In this document: piece by piece, positions 1 through 5,434 of the stretch | Layout: each line of letters begins with the position of its first letter | Position numbering within the stretch: position 1 is the first letter of the stretch | Assembly (NCBI GenBank): GCA_934255435.1 | Contig: CAKQNZ010000064.1 | Span: 1-10,253 of the forward strand | Direction of reading: 5' to 3' | Source: an uncultured Clostridia bacterium | GTDB lineage: Bacteria > Bacillota > Clostridia > Peptostreptococcales > Anaerovoracaceae | Length of the DNA stretch: 10,253 bases | The notes under the pieces: model-generated | Database searches by the model: none | The model's input: only the letters and a program-made list of their open reading frames with translations | Told to the model about the DNA's origin: nothing | Translations under genes and position numbers: made by a program

Positions 1-551
1 GGTCTACAGAGAACCAGCAGCACCGATTCATATCCAGCGGACTCGATATCCCTGTAGGTATGAAAAATCCTACCGGAGGAAGTTTCGAAGTCATGCTCAA
101 TTCCATCGCAGCTACTCAGAAGCAGCATGTGTTCATGTACAGAGGATACGAGGTGGAGTCGGAGGGCAATCCTTTTTCCCACGGTATACTCAGAGGTGCA
201 GTGGATATCACAGGGGCTACAGTACCCAATTACCATTATGAAGATCTTTACAGACTTTATGAGATGTATTTGCAGAAGGATCTGACGAACATGGCCGTGG
301 TGGTGGATGTGAACCATTCCAACTCCGGTAAACGGTGGTATGAACAGGAGCGTATCTGCAGAGATGTGCTGGGCAGCTGCAGATACTCAGTTGACTTGCG
401 TAAACTGGTGAAAGGTTTCATGGTTGAAAGCTATATAGAAGATGGAAGCCAGCCTGTGGATGGCGGTATCTATGGAAAATCAATAACAGATCCGTGTATG
501 GGGTGGGAGAAAACAGAGAGATTCCTGTATGAGATAGCTGAACTGGTGTGA
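1..551 (+). CDS. 3-deoxy-7-phosphoheptulonate (DAHP) synthase, class I, C-terminal part (5' truncated)
   Basis: Condenses phosphoenolpyruvate with erythrose 4-phosphate, the first step of the shikimate pathway, in the cytoplasm. The frame is open from base 3, so the N-terminal half lies outside the window. The visible part matches the end of the AroF/AroG/AroH family. The start reads STENQQHR then GLDIPVGMKNPTGG, like the [21 protein letters not shown] region of E. coli AroG. The metal ligands of the family are present: His in VNHSNSGK (codon 315-317), Glu in FMVESYI (codon 426-428) and Asp in SITDPCMGW (codon 489-491). The protein ends where the family usually ends, with no chorismate mutase fusion at this end. 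Feedback type (Phe, Tyr or Trp) cannot be judged. It stops 41 bases before the next gene on the same strand, so it may be the precursor-supply gene of the operon or simply an upstream neighbour. Confidence 0.95.
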   Translation, partial: STENQQHRFISSGLDIPVGMKNPTGGSFEVMLNSIAATQKQHVFMYRGYEVESEGNPFSHGILRGAVDITGATVPNYHYEDLYRLYEMYLQKDLTNMAVVVDVNHSNSGKRWYEQERICRDVLGSCRYSVDLRKLVKGFMVESYIEDGSQPVDGGIYGKSITDPCMGWEKTERFLYEIAELV

Positions 552-576
552 CAGCTCAGCGGTGAAAAAATATACT
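548..576 (+). promoter_or_regulatory. Possible sigma-70/SigA-type promoter overlapping the DAHP synthase stop codon
   Basis: GTGACA at 548-553 matches 5 of 6 bases of the -35 consensus and TATACT at 571-576 matches 5 of 6 of the -10 consensus, with a 17-base spacer. The -35 box covers the stop codon of the upstream gene. The predicted transcript start, near 583, falls inside the ribosome binding site of the next gene (GGAG at 581-584). The mRNA would then have a leader of only about ten bases and a damaged binding site. The sequence match is good but the geometry is awkward, so this may be chance. Confidence 0.3.
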
Positions 577-592
577 TAAAGGAGAAGACGAA

Positions 593-1603
593 TTGAAGAA
601 AACTAAAGTGATAGGTGCAGGTAAATATATACCTGATAAAGTCGTGACAAGTGCGGAGCTTGAGGAGCAGATGGGATTCGAACGCCTGGGTGTCAGGAAA
701 GGAACGATAAAGCTGCTGAACGGTGTTAATGAAAGACACTTCGCATCGGATGAAGAAAACACATCTGATCTTGCTGCGAAAGCAGGTATGCAGGCAATAG
801 AAATGGCAGGAATCGATCCGGAGGATATAGACCTGCTGATATTCGCATCCATATCCCAGGATTTTATCGAACCGGCTACTGCCAATGCTGTCCAGTACAA
901 ACTGGGAGCCACGAATGCCAAGTGCTTTGATGTGAAGAATGCATGCAATGCATTCATAACTTCCCTTGAAATAGCAAATGCGTATATTGCTTCGGGAAAC
1001 GTAGAGACAGTGCTGATCACATCAGGTGAGATAATGCACAATTATATAAAATGGGATTACAACGACAAAGAGGAGATCTGCGAGACCAACGCTACGCTGG
1101 GATTCGGCGACGGCGGCGGTGCCATACTGCTGCAGGCGTCAGACGATGAAAATGTCGGTATGAGCACGAGATTCCAGACCAACGGCAATTACTGGGATAT
1201 AGGAGTAATCTGGGGCGGCGGCTCGATGTACATGGCAGATCCGGACAAGTTTACGATGAAGAATGTGGATCCGGACATGGTACAGAAGAATACCATGCGT
1301 GCAGCCAAGTTCTACTTCGATTCCATGAAAAAGAACGGCATAGATATAGACGACGTGGATCTTTACATAACCACACAGATGGGCAAATACAAGATACACC
1401 AGCTGGCCGATACACTTAAGATACCTCACGAAAAGATAGTCGTGCAGTGCGACAGATTCGGCAATACTGCAGCAGCGTCCATGCCGATAGCTCTCACAAG
1501 AGCCCTGGAAAGCGGAGAGCTGTCTCTCGGTTCCGGTCAGAGAGTAGTGATGTTCGGTGCTGCCAACGGCCTTACATTCGGATATGCGTCATTCGTGCTG
1601 TAA
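593..1603 (+). CDS. 3-oxoacyl-ACP synthase III-like (KAS III/FabH-like) protein with catalytic His replaced by Thr
   Basis: Thiolase-fold enzyme of the KAS III family, 336 residues, close to the usual 310-340. The start is TTG at 593, preceded by AAGGAG at 579-584 with 8-base spacing. No later start keeps the essential first strand (MKKTKVIGAG, compare MYTKIIGTG in FabH). The nucleophile is Cys118 in KNACNAF and the conserved Asn is Asn291 in DRFGNTAAAS. The HQAN motif that carries the catalytic His of FabH reads TQMG here (residues 261-264), so His becomes Thr261. The glycine-rich end (GAANGLTFGYASF) fits the family. Normal KAS III enzymes use Cys-His-Asn for decarboxylative condensation of an acyl-CoA with malonyl-ACP. 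Without His, acyl transfer or a divergent condensation is more likely (inference). It is followed 22 bases later by an acyl ligase, so its acyl donor may be the carrier protein at 3456-3686. Confidence 0.9.
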   Translation: MKKTKVIGAGKYIPDKVVTSAELEEQMGFERLGVRKGTIKLLNGVNERHFASDEENTSDLAAKAGMQAIEMAGIDPEDIDLLIFASISQDFIEPATANAVQYKLGATNAKCFDVKNACNAFITSLEIANAYIASGNVETVLITSGEIMHNYIKWDYNDKEEICETNATLGFGDGGGAILLQASDDENVGMSTRFQTNGNYWDIGVIWGGGSMYMADPDKFTMKNVDPDMVQKNTMRAAKFYFDSMKKNGIDIDDVDLYITTQMGKYKIHQLADTLKIPHEKIVVQCDRFGNTAAASMPIALTRALESGELSLGSGQRVVMFGAANGLTFGYASFVL

Positions 1604-1625
1604 TAAAGACAAGTGAGGTGCATCA

Positions 1626-3443
1626 ATGAAAATTTATACAGAAAATGATGTCATGAGCGTTGCTGCCGGAATTTTTCCGGCAGCTTCCGTACCTTTTACA
1701 AGAAATCTTACCAAAGAACTCGGATATGAGGTGGAAGCAGTAGATGCTCTGATAAGTAAAATAAACGAAACCTATGGTCTTCATATAGAAAGACCGGCTG
1801 ATGATGAACTGACACTCAACGATATCATCGAGCTGATGAATCATGAAATAGGTGTGGATGATGTCATTATCAGAGATTTCATTACGGAGATATGCGAGAC
1901 TGAGCCCGACAAGGATGCGATAATCTTCGACGGTGAGCATTACACATACAGACAGATCATGGATACTGTAAACAGCCTGTCGGCAGGTCTCATGAAACTG
2001 GGGGCAGGAAAGTCGAAGCGAGTGGCGCTGATAATGTCCAACAGGATAGAATACATACTGCTGTATTTCGCACTGTTCTTTATCGGAGCATATCCTGTAC
2101 CTGTGAACACAAGATGGGGAAAGCAGGAGATCTTCAATGTCATCGGCGATTCAGATTCGGATATCATAATCACTGAGGAGAAGATAGGCAGCCATCCTTA
2201 CGGAGAATACGTCGGCGAGTTCATCACTTTCCATCCGGAATTGAAACATGTGGTGTATTTCGGAGACAATCACTTCGGAGATAAAGGTATCACTTATGAA
2301 GATATGCTTGCCAGCGGTGAAGGCGTTAATCCTGAGTTTGAAGATATAAAGCCGGACGATGTAGCAATGCTCTCCTATACGTCAGGAACAACAGGTATGC
2401 CGAAGGGCGTAATGCTGAAGCAGAATGATATAGTGAAGATATCATGCTACACCACACAGATGTGGCGTACTGAAGAAGAGGAATATCCGTTCTCAATAGC
2501 ACCGCTTTACTCGGCGCAGGGTTTCCTGAGCCTGTTCATAGATTTTGCAATAGGCAAGACTTTCAAGATGTCATCGTCTTTCAATCCCAACGATATATTG
2601 AAAGAAATCTCCAAGTGCGAGAACACTGTGGTGCATACGCAGCCGACGATGTGGTCACTGCTTCTTAACTGCAGGATAATCAACTTCACAAGATTCGATT
2701 CACTGAAAAAGCTGGTAGTATCGGGTTCACTCTGCAGCCCGCAGCTGGCGAAACAGATAGAAGAAAAACTTGGCTGCACACTGCTGAACGCATATGGCCT
2801 CATCGAAGGTACCAGCGTAGTGACAATGACACGTATGAACGACTCCTACGATGTCAGGATGAATACTGTAGGACGTGTGATACCCGGTATAAAGATAAAG
2901 ATCGTCGATGAGGAACACAATGAAGTACCTCACGGTGAAGTAGGCGAGCTGGTGATAAAAGGTTACAACATGGCAGGCTACTACAACAACGACGAGAAGA
3001 CGAAGGAAGTGCTTTCCGAGGACGGATGGCTCTATACCGGAGATCTGGCAAGATACTATGATGATGAGAACATCTGCATAGTAGGAAGATGCAAGGACAT
3101 GATCATCAGAGGCGGCTTCAATGTATATCCCAGCGATATCGAGGAATACATCCTGCAGATAGACGGCGTCCAGAACGCTGCCGTGGTAGGCAGAGAAAAC
3201 GAGATACTGGGCGAGGAGATAGTGGCGTTCGTCCTTCCGAAAGCAGGCAGGAGCCTGGTGAAGAACGATATCATAAGACCGCTGTTCAACCAGCTGGCAA
3301 ACTACAAGATGCCGGACAAGGTGTTCTTCGTGTCGGAACTTCCGACGATACTTGCCGGCAAGATAGACAAGAAACAGCTTCACAAGTGGGCCAAGGACGG
3401 TATACCTCAGGACAAGCAGATACTGTTCGGCTCGGCAGAATAA
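1626..3443 (+). CDS. AMP-dependent acyl ligase (ANL superfamily) with N-terminal carrier-like domain lacking the serine
   Basis: Activates a carboxylic acid with ATP to an acyl-adenylate and passes it to a thiol (CoA or a carrier protein); 605 residues, cytosolic. The start ATG follows GAGGTG at 1615-1620. Residues about 25-72 align without gaps over the core with acyl carrier protein helices II-III: ELGYEVEAV corresponds to DLGADSLDT, then KINETYGLHI to ALEEEFGIEI. The attachment serine is Val36, so this domain cannot carry phosphopantetheine. The ligase part spans about residues 80-590. The P-loop is SYTSGTTGMPKG (250-261). The A5 motif is YGLIE (390-394), with Ile for the usual Thr. YTGD lies at 470-473 and GRCKDMIIRGG at 487-497. 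The A10 Lys is K579 in AGKIDKK. A real carrier protein starts 12 bases downstream and is its likely partner. The substrate (fatty or aryl acid) cannot be told from sequence alone. Confidence 0.92.
   Translation: MKIYTENDVMSVAAGIFPAASVPFTRNLTKELGYEVEAVDALISKINETYGLHIERPADDELTLNDIIELMNHEIGVDDVIIRDFITEICETEPDKDAIIFDGEHYTYRQIMDTVNSLSAGLMKLGAGKSKRVALIMSNRIEYILLYFALFFIGAYPVPVNTRWGKQEIFNVIGDSDSDIIITEEKIGSHPYGEYVGEFITFHPELKHVVYFGDNHFGDKGITYEDMLASGEGVNPEFEDIKPDDVAMLSYTSGTTGMPKGVMLKQNDIVKISCYTTQMWRTEEEEYPFSIAPLYSAQGFLSLFIDFAIGKTFKMSSSFNPNDILKEISKCENTVVHTQPTMWSLLLNCRIINFTRFDSLKKLVVSGSLCSPQLAKQIEEKLGCTLLNAYGLIEGTSVVTMTRMNDSYDVRMNTVGRVIPGIKIKIVDEEHNEVPHGEVGELVIKGYNMAGYYNNDEKTKEVLSEDGWLYTGDLARYYDDENICIVGRCKDMIIRGGFNVYPSDIEEYILQIDGVQNAAVVGRENEILGEEIVAFVLPKAGRSLVKNDIIRPLFNQLANYKMPDKVFFVSELPTILAGKIDKKQLHKWAKDGIPQDKQILFGSAE
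1662..1684 (+). repeat. Perfect 10-bp inverted repeat with 3-base loop inside the ligase coding region
   Basis: GCTGCCGGAA (1662-1671), TTT, then its exact reverse complement TTCCGGCAGC (1675-1684). It begins 36 bases after the A of the ligase start codon and encodes the near-symmetric peptide AAGIFPAA. In RNA it would form a GC-rich hairpin. No T-run follows, so it is not a standard terminator. It could affect translation of the ligase relative to the upstream gene, or be a chance result of the coding sequence. Confidence 0.6.
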
Positions 3444-3455
3444 GGAGACAGATAT

Positions 3456-3686
3456 ATGGCATATGATGATTTTCTGAAATTCCTCTCAGACAGGTTCGGC
3501 GTGGATACGAAGGAACTTGAGGAAACTGATAATTTCGGAGAGCTTGGTGTGGATTCACTGTCGCTCTTCAACATGATCACTGATATCGAAGAGGAATTCA
3601 AGATAAGTATAGACATAGACGATATGACGGAAGTGGATTCAGTGAGCAAGATGTATAAATACATAACTGAAAAGGTGGCAGGATGA
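3456..3686 (+). CDS. Acyl carrier protein (first of two)
   Basis: Small acidic four-helix carrier of 76 residues, the normal length. The phosphopantetheine serine is Ser34 in LGVDSLSL (codon 3555-3557). After attachment of the arm by a holo-ACP synthase, encoded elsewhere, it would hold an acyl group as a thioester. Helix III and the loop read DIEEEFKISI, typical of the family. The start ATG follows AAGGAG at 3442-3447 with 8-base spacing. The gene lies 12 bases after a ligase and overlaps the next gene by 4 bases (ATGA), so all three are probably made together. The likely role is to receive the acyl group from the 1626-3443 ligase and present it to the KAS III-like protein. Whether it also serves housekeeping fatty acid synthesis cannot be seen, but its setting argues for a dedicated role. 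Confidence 0.95.
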   Translation: MAYDDFLKFLSDRFGVDTKELEETDNFGELGVDSLSLFNMITDIEEEFKISIDIDDMTEVDSVSKMYKYITEKVAG

Positions 3687-4714
3687 TAAAGATACCGGAG
3701 TTAGTACTGGAAGGAAAATACGACATAGACGAGGCATATGTACTGAATGAACTCAGAAACTATGATTTCCGCAGCAAAGACGTACATGAGGACAAGTGTT
3801 TCGAAGTGTGCAGGGTCGGAGGATACAGATATATATCTGCAGAGGACGGCTCCTGCAGGATGATAGGCTGGCAGTGCAATTTTGCATCCATACAGAACTA
3901 CGATATATGCCTGCCGACGATAATCGTCATAGATGTGGATAGTGACAACCGCATCAGCAGCATACATCTCAATGAGAATTTCAAAGGTAGCCAGGGAATA
4001 CCATGCAGCTTCAGATATCTTGAAAGGAGGCTCCAGGCGTATGAGGGAGCCGAGTTTTCACAGAAAAACGACGTCATGAGCGACGATCTGGGAACAGGAT
4101 GCAGACATACCTTCGAAGTGATGTACGGAGCATGCACTTTCCGTGAGTGGTGTATAAAAAACGGAGAAACAGACGCATGGATGTCAGAAGCCACTGCTTC
4201 GTATCATACGGACGATGGTATCGTGGCTCTGGACAGGAATTCCATCAACGGCACGGAGACTGTGACAGAGATATATATATCGGATTTCAAGGAGCATATA
4301 AAGTATGATCATAACGGAGCCCTTTGCGGATGCCGTGATATGAAAATAGAAGGATTCGCACTTGAAGACGGAAGCAGGACAGCCATAGCAGACGCAAAGT
4401 ATATAACATCTGACAGCAAGGCGGATTTCGATCTGAAGATCCTTAAGATACTTTCGAAACCCTGGATGCAGTCAGGCAAGAGGATCGGTATAAAGAACAA
4501 ATTCTATTTCTCGCATCTGTGGCCTACCACACTGTTCGGGATACTGGTGCAGATGTTCGCCATAGTGGTCTACAGCGACAGTTATTCATATTTCCAGCAC
4601 TGTATCAGAGGACTTCAAAAAGATGAGGACCACTGTGCCTGCATAGGTGTATGTGAAGACATAGACGAGTGTATGAAATATTTTCCGGATTTTGAGATAG
4701 ACGATTTATTTTAG
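3683..4714 (+). CDS. Cys-rich protein of unknown function with a possible DUF2889-like region
   Basis: 343 residues; I do not recognise it with certainty. It holds 16 Cys, several in pairs or clusters (KCFEVC, LCGC, and four in HCACIGVCEDIDEC at residues 317-330), but no clear zinc or Fe-S spacing. Residues about 77-155 resemble DUF2889: a segment of alternating hydrophobic residues (TIIVIDVDSDNRISSIHL), then IPCSFRYLERRL, then a GCRH element (139-142) followed by FEVMYGACTF, compared from memory with the family's GCTHL followed by a TTAF segment. The second half is not recognised. It contains one hydrophobic run, residues 283-297, without flanking features that would make it a convincing membrane helix. 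There is no signal peptide. The start codon overlaps the carrier protein stop (ATGA), pointing to translational coupling and to a role acting on the acyl-carrier intermediate. It sits just before the exporter genes. The DUF2889 link is a tentative recognition by eye. Confidence 0.8.
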   Translation: MIKIPELVLEGKYDIDEAYVLNELRNYDFRSKDVHEDKCFEVCRVGGYRYISAEDGSCRMIGWQCNFASIQNYDICLPTIIVIDVDSDNRISSIHLNENFKGSQGIPCSFRYLERRLQAYEGAEFSQKNDVMSDDLGTGCRHTFEVMYGACTFREWCIKNGETDAWMSEATASYHTDDGIVALDRNSINGTETVTEIYISDFKEHIKYDHNGALCGCRDMKIEGFALEDGSRTAIADAKYITSDSKADFDLKILKILSKPWMQSGKRIGIKNKFYFSHLWPTTLFGILVQMFAIVVYSDSYSYFQHCIRGLQKDEDHCACIGVCEDIDECMKYFPDFEIDDLF

Positions 4715-4732
4715 ACAGTGAAAGGATGAATG

Positions 4733-5434
4733 ATGAGTATAATCGAATTCAAACATGTTTCAAGAGAATTCAGGAGCGGAAGCGACGTTGTCAGAGCTCT
4801 CGATGATGCCAGCTTCGAGATCGAAAAAGGCAGATTCACAGTGATACTGGGACCCAGCGGTTCCGGCAAGTCCACGACGCTGAATCTTCTGGGAGGTATG
4901 GACAAGGCCACTTCGGGAGAGATCTGGATAGACGGCAGAGATATATCGAAGATGTCGCTGGCCCAGCTCACAAGATACAGGAGAGAAGATGTAGGCTTCG
5001 TTTTCCAGTTCTACAATCTTATACCTAATCTCACTGCTTTTGAAAATGTGGATATGGCAAAGAAAATAAGCAAGGGGCAGATGAATACGGCAGAAGCTCT
5101 GAAGGCGGTAGGTCTTGAGCACAGGATGAAAAGCTTCCCGTCGCAGCTTTCCGGAGGCGAGCTGCAGAGAGTTTCCATAGCGAGAGCCATATGCAAGAAT
5201 CCGAAGCTGCTGCTGTGCGATGAGCCTACAGGAGCGCTGGACAGTGATACGGGAAGAAAGGTGTTCACACTGCTGCAGCAGATGTCAAGGACGTATGACA
5301 GCGCAGTAGTCGTTGTAACGCATAATGCAGCGGTGGCACCTGCAGCGGATCGTGTCATCAGGCTGAAAGATGGACGTATACACAGTGTGACAGACAACAG
5401 TGCACCGGTAAGTATGGAAGAGGTGGAGCTGTAA
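4733..5434 (+). CDS. ABC transporter ATP-binding protein, MacB/LolD type
   Basis: Cytoplasmic ATPase of 233 residues that powers the permease encoded next to it. All ABC motifs are intact (numbering from the upstream ATG at 4730): Walker A GPSGSGKST 41-49, Q-loop VFQFYN with Gln93, signature LSGGELQRV 140-148, Walker B LLLCDEPTG with Glu165, and H-loop THN with His198. The DEPTGALD string and DVGFVFQFYNLIPNLTAFENV are typical of the LolD/MacB/FtsE branch rather than of importers. There are two adjacent ATG codons, 4730 and 4733. AAAGGA at 4721-4726 lies 6 bases before the second but only 3 before the first, so 4733 is chosen. The stop codon overlaps the permease start by one base. Such ATPases usually work as homodimers with FtsX-like permeases in export, lipoprotein extraction or peptide resistance. 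Confidence 0.95.
   Translation: MSIIEFKHVSREFRSGSDVVRALDDASFEIEKGRFTVILGPSGSGKSTTLNLLGGMDKATSGEIWIDGRDISKMSLAQLTRYRREDVGFVFQFYNLIPNLTAFENVDMAKKISKGQMNTAEALKAVGLEHRMKSFPSQLSGGELQRVSIARAICKNPKLLLCDEPTGALDSDTGRKVFTLLQQMSRTYDSAVVVVTHNAAVAPAADRVIRLKDGRIHSVTDNSAPVSMEEVEL

Noticed and set aside
937..955. Perfect 8-bp inverted repeat GAATGCAT-GCA-ATGCATTC over the catalytic Cys codon of the KAS III-like gene
   Set aside because: About one such 8-bp repeat with a short loop is expected by chance in 10 kb, and the bases are fixed by the conserved NACNAF peptide.
1447..1629. Plus-strand 60-codon frame overlapping the KAS III-like and first ligase genes
   Set aside because: It overlaps the conserved C-terminal part of the KAS III-like gene in another frame and resembles no protein family.
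2727..3383. Long minus-strand open frame of 218 codons opposite the first ligase
   Set aside because: It lies wholly opposite a well-supported ligase gene, has no recognisable domain and no ribosome binding site; it is a shadow of codon usage. The other minus-strand frames are rejected for the same reason.
4022..4076. Strong internal ribosome-binding-like sequence GAAAGGAGG (4022-4030) followed by ATG at 4041 inside the Cys-rich gene
   Set aside because: The ATG is out of frame with the gene and its reading frame closes after about a dozen codons, so no small gene is supported.
4750..4759. Palindrome AAACATGTTT near the start of the ABC ATPase gene, between two GAATTC sites
   Set aside because: It lies inside the coding region with no promoter elements nearby; a 10-base palindrome alone does not support an operator.
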